Notes under the pieces: model-generated
Databases searched by the model: none
What the model was told of the DNA's origin: nothing
What the model saw: only the letters and a program-made list of their open reading frames with translations
Program-made: the position numbers and the translations under genes
Shown: positions 24,001 to 37,237 of the stretch, piece by piece
How the letters are laid out: each line of letters starts with the position of its first letter
Numbering within the stretch: position 1 is the first letter of the stretch
From: Argopecten irradians
Lineage: Eukaryota > Mollusca > Bivalvia > Pectinida > Pectinidae
NCBI RefSeq assembly: GCF_041381155.1
Contig: NC_091144.1
Span: 12,967,544 to 13,031,543, forward strand
Direction of reading: 5' to 3'
DNA: 64,000 bases

Positions 24001-26060
24001 GTATATCAGTGTTAAGTATTTCTTAGTGTTCCAGTGGGTCCGAGTCCTGACAATGATATTGTATATCAGTGTTAAGTATTTCTTAGTGTTCCAGTGGGTC
24101 TAGTCCTGACAATGATGTTGTATATCAGTGTTAAGTATTTCTTAGTGTTCCAGTGGGTACTATCCTGACAAATGATGTTGTATATCAGTGTTTAAGTATT
24201 TCTTAGTGTTCCAGTGGGCACTAGTCCTGACAATGATGTTGTATATCAGTGTTAAGTATTTCTTTGTGTTCCAGTGGGTCCTCGTCCTGACAATGATGTT
24301 GTATATCAGTGTTAAGTATTTCTTTGTGTTCCAGTGGGTCCTAGTCCTGACAATGATGTTGTATATCAGTGTTAAGTATTTCTTAGTGTTCCAGTGGGTC
24401 CTCGTCCTGACAATGATGTTGTATATCAGTGTTAAGTATTTCTTTGTGTTCCAGTGGGTCCTAGTCCTTACAATGATGTTGTATATCAGTGTTAAGTATT
24501 TCTTAGTGTTCCAGTGGGTCCTAGTCCTGACAATGATGTTGTATATCAGTGTTAAGTATTTCTTAGTGTTCCAGTGGGCACTAGTCCTGACAATGATGTT
24601 GTATATCAGTGTTAAGTATTTCTTAGTGTTCCAGTGGGCACTAGTCCTGACAATGATGTTGTATATCAGTGTTAAGTATTTCTTAGTGTTGTTCCAGTCG
24701 TGGGTCACAGTCCTGACAATGATGTTGTATATCAGTGTTAAGTATTTCTTAGTGTTCCAGTGTTCCAAGTTGTCAGTGGTCTTGTGTTCCAGTCCTGACA
24801 ATGATGTTGTATATCAGTGTTAAGTATTTCTTTGTGTTCCAGTGGGTCCTAGTCCTGACAATGATGTTGTATATCAGTGTTAAGTATTTCTTAGTGTTCC
24901 AGTGGGTACTAGTCCTGACAATGATGTTGTATATCAGTGTTAAGTATTTCTTAGTGTTCCAGTGGGTACTAGTCCTGACAATGATGTTGTATATCAGTGT
25001 TAAGTATTTCTTAGTGTTCCAGTGGGCACTAGTCCTGACAATGATGTTGTATATCAGTGTTAAGTATTTCTTAGTGTTCCAGTGGGTCCTCGTCCTGACA
25101 ATGATGTTGTATATCAGTGTTAAGTATTTCTTTGTGTTCCAGTGGGTCCGAGTCCTGACAATGATGTTGTATATCAGTGTTAAGTATTTCTTAGTGTTCC
25201 AGTGGGCACTAGTCCTGACAATGATGTTGTATATCAGTGTTAAGTATTTCTTAGTGTTCCAGTGGGGCACTAGTCCTGACAATGATGTTGTATATCAGTG
25301 TTAAGTATTTCTTAGTGTTCCAGTGGGTCCTCGTCCTGACAATGATGTTGTATATCAGTGTTAAGTATTTCTTTGTGTTCCAGTGGGTCCGAGTCCTGAC
25401 AATGATGTTGTATATCAGTGTTAAGTATTTCTTAGTGTTCCAGTGGGCACTAGTCCTGACAATGATGTTGTATATCAGTGTTAAGTATTTCTTAGTGTTC
25501 CAGTGGGTACTAGTCCTGACAATGATGTTGTATATCAGTGTTAAGTATTTCTTAGTGTTCCAGTGGGTACTAGTCCTGACAATGATGTTGTATATCAGTG
25601 TTAAGTATTTCTTTGTGTTCCAGTGGGTCCTAGTCCTGACAATGATGTTGTATATCAGTGTTAAGTATTTCTTTGTGTTCCAGTGGGTCCTAGTCCTGAC
25701 AATGATGTTGTATATCAGTGTTAAGTATTTCTTTGTGTTCCAGTGGGTACTAGTCCTGACAATGATGTTGTATATCAGTGTTAAGTATTTCTTTGTGTTC
25801 CAGTGGGTACTAGTCCTGACAATGATGTTGTTATCAGTGTTAAGTATTTCGTGTTAGTGGGACTAGTCCTGACAATGATGTTGTATATCAGTGTTAAGTA
25901 TTCTTTGTGTTTCAGTGGGTACTAGTCCTGACAATGATGATGTTGTATATCATGATGTTTATCAGTAAGTACTTCTTTGTGTTCCAGTGGATCCTAGTCC
26001 TGACAATGATATTTTATATCTATGATTGATTTTCGCGGTATTCCATTGGGTCCTAGTCCT
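21062..26060. repeat. 60-bp satellite array of about 80 units
   Basis: The unit reads GTTCCAGTGGGCACTAGTCC, then TGACAATGATGTTGTATATC, then AGTGTTAAGTATTTCTTAGT. Units at both ends (21062-21780 and after 25850) are diverged while the centre is nearly uniform, the usual result of unequal exchange. The main variable site follows GTGGG (TCCT, CACT, TACT, TCCG). The second is TTAGTG against TTTGTG. Because 60 is a multiple of three, long frames stay open on both strands (for example MMLYISVKYFLVFQW per unit). That simultaneous openness argues for a satellite and against a protein. Confidence 0.93.
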
Positions 26061-26204
26061 AACAATGGTATTATATATTAACTTTTTCCTGGGTTTCAAA
26101 TGATATATAAGTTGCACAGCAAAATAGAACCTATATGCCGAAGCACAGTTCAGAATGAGAAAACAGCTTTAAGATGAAGCATATCGAAGCAAGGATATAG
26201 CTGT

Positions 26205-26800
26205 CAAAAGCATGGCAATGTTGATTACTTGAGGTCACAATGTACTATAGCGAATATGTAACGGGTCATTAACTTGTAACACGTAATTATCTTGATAACT
26301 TCAGCATTCAATATATAGTTGACAAAAACACCCAAAAAAACAATAGTCCTTTGGAAATTGCAAGTTACGTTTACTACACCTTATCAAGTTACGGAGATAA
26401 TGATGTATGACATATTAATATATTTGCCCTATAGTTGTTGTGTAAGCAAAGTGCATTTACACTGGTTCCATTATTTAGTCAAAGACCGTTCTATACTTCA
26501 CACATGAAAGCATAATACATTGTACAGTTGACAAATATACTCACGTTGTATCCGCAGTATTTCGATCACAAACTTGTTTACGTTTTAGACGTCACAATAA
26601 ACTTTGATTATAAGTCTCGAACTTCATACCGTGTGCACCGTCACTATAAGCGTAACAACAAGAGAGAACCTATGTACTATATGGAACGGTGGTGTTATTT
26701 GAGGCCACAATGCACTACATTGGAGAAAGCGAATATGTAACGGGTCATTAATCATGTAAAAAGTCATTATCTTAGCTTAATATTCATAAAAACAATTCCG
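26205..26800. repeat. Dispersed repeat, copy B, with internal direct repeats
   Basis: The segment 26318-26590 matches blocks of copy A at 17095-18260. Around it, a block ending GAATATGTAACGGGTCATTA occurs at about 26205-26275 and again at 26690-26760, so the unit itself appears in part twice. Its place right after the satellite suggests the satellite expanded inside or beside this repeat family. Confidence 0.45.
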
Positions 26801-29800
26801 TGGTGTTATAGTCAATAAACTGCGTCACTGACTAGGGACGCTATATACATTTTTTATGTAGAATTACCAGAGAAGCTATTGGAAATCTATAGTTCTTTTC
26901 GAATAGTGACATTGCATTATCAAAAACCTTTGAGGTTTACTGTGATTATGAAGTCTGTTTTTCTATCAGTTTAAAATTTGATTTTATAATACAAACTCAT
27001 GCATACAATGTTATGACTTTTCATTTTTAAAATGTGTAAAGCTAGTGTGATATGGAATTGTACTGAATATCTTCTCATTATGTATAATGAGAAGATATTC
27101 AGCAAAATTTGCAGTAAAAATATAGTCCAGTAAAAATACGAAAAATAAAGGCCTAACCTCCAAATAATTGCAACAGAATTTGTTTTCTGCTTTTTGGGTT
27201 AGAGGATCTTAGAATTTTACCATGGAAAAAGTCGCCAAAAATCATATGTTCGGAAAGTCGTTTTTTCAACATCCGAAAAATAAGAAAATATATAGAAAGT
27301 ACACTTTTGACCACTTTTAAAGTACAATATCTGCTATTTTTGCAATACTTGAAATATGAAATCGAGTATATAGTAAGACAAACTTTAGGTACAAATAAGT
27401 TGAAATGATACAATAATTTCAGTCAATCCAAGAAATAAAGAAGGATGAAAACGGCTCAAAACCTTTTGAATTTAGCTAGCATTACCGTTTTTGTTGTTTT
27501 TAGATGCAAACACTTATAAAATCTTACCCTGAACTATATCAGTTTATGTTTAATGCCTTAAAGAATTACATTTTCTCTGATATTAATGCATGATCGATAA
27601 TGCATTAGCTAGAAAAAAAAACTAAATATTAACATGTCAAGTTGACTGTTCGTGCCAATTTGAAGTGTTTTTATACTTAGATTATTGGCAAAAAACCTAT
27701 TTTGGTAGTTAATATTTCGGAAAATAAAAAAGCAAATGGTTCCAAATATGTTATATCTTTTTTTCTATATTTTTTACTTGTTATTTTTATCATTTGTTGT
27801 AAAAACGGTTTAAATATGGACATCTTATTTAGAAGTAAAAACTTCCCATCACGTTATTTGGCTGAATACCAAAATATGTCTAAGTCCATAAATCTGCAAT
27901 ACAAAAATCTTAATTTTTCGAATATGCTTTATTCGTTTGTCATAAAATTTTGCCAGTAAATAAATCAGAACTGTGGTGATTTTCAGCTATAAAATTGAAC
28001 TTGAACTTTTATTTTATTCCTTTATCTCATTGAAAATTATATAACCCCCATCCAGTTCCATTATGTAAAAATGAAAAACTGACCTATGCAAATATTTGAT
28101 CAAAAAGAAACTTCAATCTCACTTTATAAAGAGTGCTCCATTATGGTGGTAATATCTGCCAAAGGATTTTGCAATCTGATTAGTCACAAAATAGATATTC
28201 ACATTTTTGACTTTTCAACTTAAGGACTTAGCCGATTAGAGAAGTTTAGTCAAATTGTCACTAAATGAGGATTTGATCGACCTCACGTCTTTTATTTTTG
28301 GGGATATCTTGATATAGTAGTCTCTTTTAGGTGAGTATAGCCTACATAGAATCTGAATTAATAACTATCTAAACACTTGAGACAGTACTAACTGAATAAT
28401 TCTTGAATGAAAAAGACATATTATTCAATTTGAACTTCAAAATGTCCTTGGAAAAGGCCAAAAGACCAACTTTGAGATACCATATTATCTCAGGTAGTGA
28501 AAGTAAAATGTTTTACTTTTAAAGTCTTTAATCAACAAGTTTTATTTAAAAAGATTCCACCAAAATGAGTATCAATGGTATTGTTGATAATAACAATTTT
28601 TTTATCTTAACAATCCAACAAAAGCATATTTGGTTGTTGCAAGGACATAATTATGCAATTTTCATGCTGTCATACTTTTTTCCTGTGTTGATTTCAACTT
28701 ATGTTTTTGGCAATCTGTGATGTCCTTAAAACGTTCTAGTATCTCATGATAACCATGTAAGTTTATATTTGGCTTCAAAGTTGGCAAATTATGCAAATAT
28801 CCCTATTTTTCTGATTTTTTGGGGGGTCACGAAAAACACTTTCCCAAGATTTTTATTTGTGGCGACTTTTTTTCTTGTATAAAACAAAGTCCGATCTGTA
28901 TAAAAAAACAAAGAAAATTTTATGTTGCAATTATTTTGGAGTAACACCCTATCTTTACTGGACTAATAGTACCAAAATTCGGGTAGCAAGTCACTCAGCA
29001 ATTTTTCTTTTACAAGATAATTTACTTTTATTAAATAAACTCATGAGAGGATACAATAATAATTGAACACGTGTAAACTTTTCAATTCTGTCGACATATT
29101 TAGTAGGCATCGTCATTGGCTCAATGATAATGCATTGACTCTTATCTTTCTAGTAGCTTGCATTATACATGCGAGGTGTGGGGCTCATAGGAGGTGTTGA
29201 AACAAAGTTACTCTGTAAGAGGATTCTACAAGTTGTAACGCGATGGTATATTTTGAATTTAGCCGGTATCCATTTGAATGTCTAAGGAAATGTAGAATAA
29301 TTAAGTATTGGCTACATACGTGGTCTCAAATATTCTTTTACATTTTAGTAATAGCATTATACTGCTTTAAGAGATTGACTATACGTTAAATCTGGTCTTT
29401 TTTCTATCGGTTTCGTGTTCAATAAAGCAAAGATTAGTTGGTCAGGGTCATTCGAGAGGTCATTTTGAATACTTATCAAAATGTACCTTATGCATTTTTC
29501 TGTATTAGCACATTTTAAATCATTTTGATATGCAATTCTACTTGGCCAAATATATATATCTCCTAAATATAGAATAGTTCTATCTAAATTTCGTCTATCC
29601 GCTCACTTTTGTTCCAGTTGCAATTTAGGTGTTGAACATGAATATCACTTTATCTAAATCTGTAGAAAGTATCATACTATATGAAAAAAATAGGTAAAAA
29701 TCTTTTTATTGGCGTAACATATCTATAAATGCAGAAGTTAATACAATTTTTATTTCATAAATTAGCAAACATATATGAGACCATGGAAATCCTATCGTTA

Positions 29801-30531
29801 TTTCAATGTAGCTATACTAGTATTGTGTCGCGATCTGAGCTCTGAGTTGTGTGTATCGTTCGTAGGTCCTTGTTTGAGGGCAACTGAAATATATCTTTGG
29901 TATGACAGTGTTATTGGTATTTATATTGTGAATGTGAAATGAAGACAATGTAATTTGCACAACTGCTGAACGAATTATATTAGAATGCTATATATATTTG
30001 TTAATGCTAAAGATGTTCTACTGCCGCAGAGCATAGAACGATACTCATCTTTTGAACAATAATTGGTGTTTAAGTATTATAGTGTACAAATAAGTTTAAT
30101 TAACACAAAAAAATGCTAAAAAAAGATATTTTATCTTGAAGTAACATAAGAAGCTCAAACTTTCAAATGGTGATGATATTGTGTAAAGTAAGTAACATTA
30201 GATATTGTAACTGAAGGAAAATACTAAATTCGTACGCTCCTAATTTTATTGAGAAAATCTTTAATTATTGAATGTTGACTGAATTATTTGTAATTAATGG
30301 CGGGTGATCATTTTCCTTAATTTGATATTACACTGATTAACCTCATCAAACTGTTATATTTGTATTTTATTCCCCTAAGGAACTTCCGTATCCGGCACGA
30401 CATTAAAATCTGACGTAGAAAAGTTTCTCCTCTCTTTGGTACAGGATGGAATGTAAACAAAACCATTTCCTTTCCGTACCACAAGAAATATCAATTTTAT
30501 AAATTCAATAAATATATGAGATGTCATTTTT
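26801..30531. other. AT-rich noncoding stretch
   Basis: No recognisable exon. It contains a perfect palindrome at 27063-27102 and, near 29110-29190, a weak tRNA-like segment (TTGGCTCAATGATAATGCATTGA, degenerate B box) that may be an old SINE head. The short open frames here have low-complexity AT-driven translations. Confidence 0.4.
27063..27102. repeat. Perfect 40-bp palindrome
   Basis: CTGAATATCTTCTCATTAT, a 2-base GT centre, then the exact reverse complement. Two 19-bp arms without a mismatch in unconstrained AT-rich DNA suggest recent origin or an excision or insertion scar. Confidence 0.85.
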
Positions 30532-31081
30532 AACAAGAGCTGTTTGAGAGCAGCAAAGCTCGCCTCTGGGCTTTGATTTAATGCAGGTTCCTTGTAATTT
30601 ACCAGTATTATAAAATATAGTTATGTTCTTATATAACTTAATTTTCAGACCATTGAGCTTCTTGAAATTATCAAAATTCATCACTCCCCCCCCTCCTTTA
30701 AGTGATTGTCCATACCCATCACAACTATCATAATTCAAAATCGTCTTAGAAATCAATGTCAGTTTTGACGGACAACAGTATTACAACTCTTGCACCATAC
30801 CTTAACCTGGCTATTTCGGCCCATTGGGGCTTTTGTAATTCTCAAAATCCAGCATTTGGCTCCTTCAAATTATTGTTCACACCCATATCAACAATTACAA
30901 TCCAAAAGGTTGTAGAAATCAATGTAAATTGCTACAGATAACAATTTTTCAACACTTACACTAAAACCTCAACACTTACACTAAAACCTCAACACTTACA
31001 CTAAAACCTAGTTTGAGCAAGGTACCTGTAGTTAGAAACAAAATTAAGAAGGTTTGAATGATTTTGGAGTTCAGTTAACCT
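30532..31081. mobile_element. Mollusc interspersed repeat starting AACAAGAG plus hairpin (type 1)
   Basis: It starts AACAAGAG and folds at once as GAGCTGTTTGAGAGCAGC...AAGCTC. The body (CCATTGGGGCTTTTGTAATT and neighbours) looks like a family I recognise from bivalve DNA. Near its end a 20-mer, CAACACTTACACTAAAACCT, occurs three times in tandem (about 30949-31008). Non-coding. Confidence 0.5.
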
Positions 31082-32300
31082 AACAAGAGATCCCAGAGGT
31101 ATCTTTGCGCCAATCAAAGATTGATCCATGTCTGACAAATGAAAGAGGGATCTTTTCTCTGCTTTTCGAACTTAAACTTCCTTTATCTGCTTTACAAACT
31201 TAAAAACTTCTTTTCTCTGGTTTTCAAACTTTAAATTATCAAAATCCAAGATGGTTACCTGGCGGTCATCTTGTTTACCGATCGGTCCCAAAACGCAATA
31301 TGGGCAACTAGGGCCCTAAGGGAACCTAATATGAAATTTACAACGATTCCTTCAGTACATTCTGAGAAATAGCGGCGGTAACAAACTTTAACTATCAATA
31401 TCCAAGACGGCTGCCTGACGGCCATCTTGTTAACTCATTGGTCCCAAAATGAAATATGCAAAACTGGGGCCCTATGGGGAACCTACATATGAAATTTGAA
31501 AGTGATCCTTTCAGTACTTTCTGAGAAATAGCGGTAACAAACAGCAACTATCAAAATCCAAGATGGCTGCCTAGTGGCCAACTTATTTACCGATCTATCC
31601 AAAAATCCACACGAGACTCTTAGGGCCCCTAGGGAACCTTTGAAAATTTGAGACAAATCCCTCTGTGCTTTCTGAGAAAAACTAGTAACAAACATCAACT
31701 GGCGGCCATATTTTTTTCGATCTGTCTGAACATCAGCATGACACTCCTAGGGCCCTAGGGGAATCTACATGTGAAATTTGAGATTGATTCTTTCAAAATT
31801 TTCTGAGAAATAGCTGTAACAAACATCAATTGCAAAATTCCAAGATGGCTGCCTGGCGCCCATATTGTTTTTCCGATCAGTTGCAAAATCAGCATGACAC
31901 TCCGAATGCCTAAGGAGAACCTACAAATGAAATTTGAGACACATCCCATCAGTCCTTTTTGAGAAATAGCGGTAACAAACATCAACTGTCAAAATCCATG
32001 AAGGCTGTCTGGCAGGCATATTGTTTTTATGATCAGTCTCAAAATCTGCATGATGTTCCTAGGGCTATATAAGGAAACCTACACATGAAATTTGAGACAG
32101 AGTCCTTCAGTACTTTCTGAGAAATAGTGGTAACAAACATCAACTGTCAAAATTCAAGATGCCTGCCCGGCAGCCATCTTGATTTTCCGATCAGTGTCAA
32201 AATCTGCATTACACTCCTAGAGCTTTAGGGAGGGGAACCAACATGTTTAATTTGAGAAAGATCTCTTCAGTACTTTCTGAGAAATAGCGGTAACTAGCAT
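31082..32300. mobile_element. Mollusc interspersed repeat starting AACAAGAG plus hairpin (type 2), about seven ~157-bp units
   Basis: It starts AACAAGAGATCCCAGAGG, which can pair AGATCC with GGTATCT. A unit of about 150-160 bp then repeats, marked by CTGAGAAATAGCGGTAAC at about 31365, 31522, 31803, 31960, 32118 and 32279 and by CCAAGATGGCTGCCTGGCGG. Units differ by 10-20%, so the array is not young. Open minus-strand stretches across it change frame and have no known homology. Confidence 0.6.
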
Positions 32301-35300
32301 TGTTTACATCTGATGATGGTTGGCTAAAAATAAGCGTTTAAAATATCAAATAGCGAGTGTGACTACCACAAGTGAGTTCGATTGAAAAAGCGAAAGAAAA
32401 TGATATGAAACGTTTAAACATTTAAACCATCATATAATCCATAATTGTCATAAAGAACATCACACATTCATCTTCTGTGTAAACATATAACGTTTATTTG
32501 AAGCATAATGAGACATACAATATATGACATAAAACGATTCCATATCTGTAAGTATACCTGAAAATATGACGGATTTCGGGCAGATCAAACAGTGAGTGTA
32601 ATGTACAGAAACAATTACTTTTCTGGTAAGTGGAGGAAACATCATGATACAAAACAACATTGAGCACTCATTAAAAGGAAAAGAAAGTCACTACTACCAA
32701 GATACAAGATAAATAAGAAAGCAATATGTCACCTGTCTAGATAAATAACTGAAAGCACATCATGATCTGTAGCACTTAACTGTGAGTACTGATGGCATAA
32801 AATTAAACAAAAGAGGATGAAGAATATCTACACGAATTCCCACATGGAACCTTGTCAATTCTTGTCACTTTTTTTTTCAAAAACAGGATTTAAAATTATA
32901 CCGAGTATATAGGACTAATTTCTTATCAATATGTACAACAAACAAATGAAAAATGTTAACTACATAATATATAAAACAAGCATCCATTGCATTTAGGTCA
33001 TGAAGTAACATTAACAGTTATTTTCTAGTTTACAAATTAATAATTTTGTCTACAGAATGTACAGTCAAACCTGTCTACAAACACCACCCAATGGACCAAA
33101 CTGGTTTTTATAGCGAAGAAGGCTTGATATATACCAAGGTCATAAAATTGAGTTGAAAGTGGCCATATTGGCACAATGCAAAAGTGGTCTTACTCAGCAG
33201 GTGGAATTATACACCGTCGATAAGACAGTTTGACTCAGCAGGTGGAATTATACACCGTCGATAAGACAGTTTGAGTGTACTTTGGTAATCAAAGAGGTTG
33301 GTAAAGCCAATAGTCTATAATGTCATCACAGAATGTGTATCATTCATGATCACTGATTTTAGAATTATGCAAACATCATATCATTATCATATAACGCAGT
33401 CTTAATAATTTGAAGACACATTTATTTGTTACTAGTAATTAGTCATTCAAACATGATCCTAATATATTACATCCAACCAATGGGTCTATGCATTTTTCAC
33501 ACTTGAAATAAAAGGCACTAATGTGAACATGTGTTTTCTAACGACTTCAGCGTATACTGTGTGGAATTATCTTACTGTAAAGATAAAACATTAGTGTAGT
33601 CATCATAGTTCGAGGCATTGTATGGATGATGTGGAATATAGAGCACAAATGAACATTAAAACTATGATGTATGAAACGGAATGTATGCCAATATACATTA
33701 CAACGAAACATCAATTCACAGATTAAATATATACATGTATGTACAATAACTAAAAACCAATCTTGGGCAATTTAAAAAAAAACCCAAAAAACCTATAAAT
33801 CTCCATATTACATTATATTATTGTGTATGTTACGATGTTTGCTCCGATATTGATCTCCGTCTTTGCATATTAAGTTAGCTCCCTTGAGGGCAGGTATCGA
33901 TTGTTACGTCATTATTTTGTGAGCGCAATTCAATTTGTTTCCTCCGAAACGTATGACGTTACGCTCGCAAACACATGACGTCACAATCAATACCTACCCG
34001 CAAGGGGAGATAACTCTGTAATATGCAAATACGGAATAGTTATATGTGCGCTTGCGAACACTCGGCATGGCTGCAATACATGTATATTACCTCTGCCGAT
34101 CGGAGACATCAAGAAAAAAACACATGAACTTTTATCAAAGAAATTTGTCATACCATGGAAGCATTACTTATTTCTGATAAAAGATTATAGAAATCCTCCT
34201 TATTACAAATAAATGTGAATAGACTATTAAATAATAAATGTCATTTTTGGTTTCCTTCAAGCAATACCAGGTGAAAAATAATATCAAGAAAATAAATTAT
34301 TACTCGCGTAACACGAGAGTCCCCTGGTCAGCTGACTTCGTTGACGATGGGGACATGACGTAATGTTTCAAAACTGTCTCTATGTTCTTTTCTGCTAACA
34401 TCATTGGAGTAACAGATATATGGTGTTATAATTGTCATCATTGCACACTACAGATACCAGTTCATGGTTAACTAGATTATAATTGTGTTATATAAAAACA
34501 TGTAAATCTACCCAGATTAATAGTATCAGATATTTCATAAATTAACATCATATGACTTTATGACTCTATATATGACTCTATATCTGTCCCAAAGGATGAC
34601 ACATTACTGAATGGTACCTTTACCTTAGATTTATGATGAATATATTAGTCTGGTTAAATAAATAATAATAAAGTACATTCAGAGAATCACGCAAATAATT
34701 TTAAATGCATGGTCGGTAACAAGTATGTAAAATTTGAGATAGAAATATCCCATACTTTTCTGGCATTTACTGAAATAGGCCCTGAAAAAAATTCTCAAAA
34801 GATGTTACCTTCTAAGGCATTGCATAATTCATGATATACAAAATAAAGCTATTTGTCTGGTCTAGAAACCCATATCGAACAATTTCATCATCACTTGAAT
34901 ATACATGTTTAGTTTAGTTCCTATATCTTTAGCAGTACCAAAAATGAGTAAATAAATTATCTACATATCACATTGTTTTACATATCAAACGTTTCTTTTT
35001 TACAATCATATATGTATATACAATGTAATTTACCATTAATACATGTTTTATATAAAACACAATTAAGGCAGTTTTCAGTTAGAGCAAAATATGGAGTTTA
35101 ATAGTTGACAGAAGCTGAAGACAAAATCCAAAGTAAAACTTATTGTAAGGCAGTAATGAACAATCTAATTAACATTAATTGTATAACAATTGTATATGTA
35201 CTGTTATTGACCAAGAGATCTAATAAGAGAGAGAGTGAGAGAGAGCAAGAGAGAGAAAGAGAGAGGAAGAAGGGAGAGAAAGAGAAACCATATTGTCCTG

Positions 35301-36399
35301 TTTTCAAAACTGACACTATCCTTAAAAATATCGATATCAAACCCCATATTCTAAAACTTGCGCTAAATTATTTCAAAAACTAAATATATTTATTCTACTT
35401 CAAAGATGGGGTAGTTTTTTTTAATTACTTTCTCATAAGATTATCACGTACATTCTAATCATTTCAGCATTTGTTACCAATTACTATCATGTTAAACTGC
35501 TTTGAATAATATTATTTTCCAAAAAATCTAGTTTATCATATCTTATTTGCATGCAAAAATAGGATTGGACGGATATCTTGTTGCATAATTCAGTGTGTTT
35601 AGTACTTTTATTAGTCATTATTACCGGTATGTTAAATATTGATCAAAACACTTACTTTACTAATAACCAACTTTCATTTGTGTATGTCCTTATTTCGCAA
35701 TTTTTTTGCGAACCAAGTAAATACACTAACTAAAATAAACATCATTGATGTATTAATTGAAAGTGATTTTCATTCAATTATTTTACTATGCATGAAAGTT
35801 AATCTTTACAAACTTGTATTTGAAATAGAATTGTAGAAGCCATGGAAGATAGTTTGTTTACAATAGGTTTAAATACAGTACATCATTTTTTTTATCAGTA
35901 CAATAGGTTTAAATACAGTACATCATTTTTTTTATCAGTACATGTACAGTATATTATGACCTGGCAAGAAAATGTTTGTATTAATTAAAAAAAGATATTA
36001 CCCTGTGCAAAACAATTTCATGAAACCATCATTGAAACAGCTTTGGCTGTCAATGAAAGTCTTGAACCGTAGAAATGCAAATTAAAAAATATAGTTGTTT
36101 AATGTCATGAACATTTTCGCAGAAAACAAAATACACATTTTATACAATTTTGTTCTGTATCTGTTATTGTGAATCAATACAACACCCCAGCCTGTGAGTG
36201 AATATAAAATGTCTATTGAAGCATGGAATACATAATAGTTCAGGTGTATGTGACAACCCAACTCTCTTCTCTTAGTTCTATTGATAAAGACAATAGGCTT
36301 CTAGTGTTGGCAATACACACACAAAGAAATTTGATGGTCAGTGGAACATGCCTAGATGTTAATTCATATCATGGCAATCAGAATGGTGCAACAATATTC
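32301..36399. other. Noncoding stretch with small repeats; may include a long 3' UTR
   Basis: No exon seen. It holds a MITE-like fragment at about 33060-33210 (starting CAGTCAAACCTGTCTACAAA), a 41-bp direct duplication at about 33193-33275 (CAGCAGGTGGAATTATACAC twice), a purine-rich GA tract at 35228-35290, and another 41-bp tandem pair at about 35858-35944 (CAATAGGTTTAAATACAGTA twice). A minus-strand AATAAA near 32481-32486 could end the 3' UTR of the gene whose stop is at 39649, but the distance (7 kb) makes this only a suggestion. Confidence 0.35.
33856..34036. mobile_element. 181-bp foldback MITE
   Basis: The left arm (TCCGTCTTTGCATATTAAGT, AGCTCCCTTGAGGGCAGGTA, TCGATTGTTACGTCAT) pairs with the right arm ending TAATATGCAAATACGGA. 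The inner parts (ATGACGTCACAATCAATACC, CGCAAGGGGAGATAACTC) match well. It carries the GGGGAGATAA motif seen in many mollusc repeats and in the RPL26 intron array here. Confidence 0.7.
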
Positions 36400-37237
36400 C
36401 TACCACAATAGGCGGTGTTATTCAACTCTCACGGTATCAAACAAATGGTGCAGCTGTTGATTAACAATTTGTTTATACTTCACGTGGTATATATAAACTA
36501 TAGATCTGTACACATTCTGATTGGCTGACATGGTGAACTTTGACCAAACTTCTATTTCTTGGTGTCACGTCATCATTTGTCAACATCATCAATAATGACG
36601 TCATACTATGTTGTGATCGCTGCTTTACATCCAAACTGGTGTTGAAAAGTGTATGCGTCGTGGTCGTTGTGTCAAATTGACATTATATTAATAATACATC
36701 TTGAAGGACAAGAATTTCACGGAGGAGTTTTGTAGATTTAACGTATATGAAACAAACTTGATCTTGATGCTAATGGCTTGATGATTATTTGCGGGAAATA
36801 GACGATGCCGTGTCATGCGAATGCTTTTACATTTATACATGTAGTCCGACATTGAGTTTTATTTTCTGGAAGCAACTATAAGGTTTTGAACTCAATAAGA
36901 CGTTAAATGAGTATTATTTAACCCTAAAGATATTTCCAATTAGGAGATTTTGATATCGATGGATTCTTTATCAAACGATGATTTTTGAATACTTAATTAG
37001 TGTCTTTTTGCTGATGAAAATATTACTACACCTTATTTGCATATTTCGGTAAAAACATCCTGCCGTATTTCTATCGGCTAAAAACAATTATGATTGTGGT
37101 AGAAACAGGTCACACTACTCATGGTTGTTGAATATTGAATTTATTCCAAAGCTCGTGTCTTTTGTAACTTTTAAAAAATAACTTACTCGTGTGGAATAAA
37201 TTCAATATTCAACAACCACTCATTGTGTGACCTCTAT
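36400..37237. mobile_element. Dispersed repeat copy 2: CTACCACAAT-ended element plus attached palindrome
   Basis: Same structure and order as 12799-13686: CTACCACAATA at 36400, ATTGTGGTAG ending at 37102, then a palindrome (TTGAATATTGAATTTATTCC and its complement) ending near 37237. Shared stretches include ATTCTGATTGGCTGACA and GAACTTTGACCAAAC. Differences spread along the whole length suggest both copies are moderately old. Confidence 0.65.

Noticed and set aside
21495-25857. Long open frames on both strands in the 60-bp satellite
   Set aside because: Simultaneous openness on both strands, no start context, no unique flanking exon and no domain; a satellite explains all of it.
21062-26060. 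TTTCTTAGTGTTCCAG in each 60-bp unit as an array of 3' splice sites
   Set aside because: It resembles an acceptor, but no matching donors, exons or host transcript were found around the array.
29105-29190. Possible tRNA gene or SINE head
   Set aside because: The A-box-like part is fair but the B box is poor and no cloverleaf closes.
35105-35383. Plus-strand frame with a run of Arg/Glu
   Set aside because: The charged run is the translated GA microsatellite; the rest is AT-driven.
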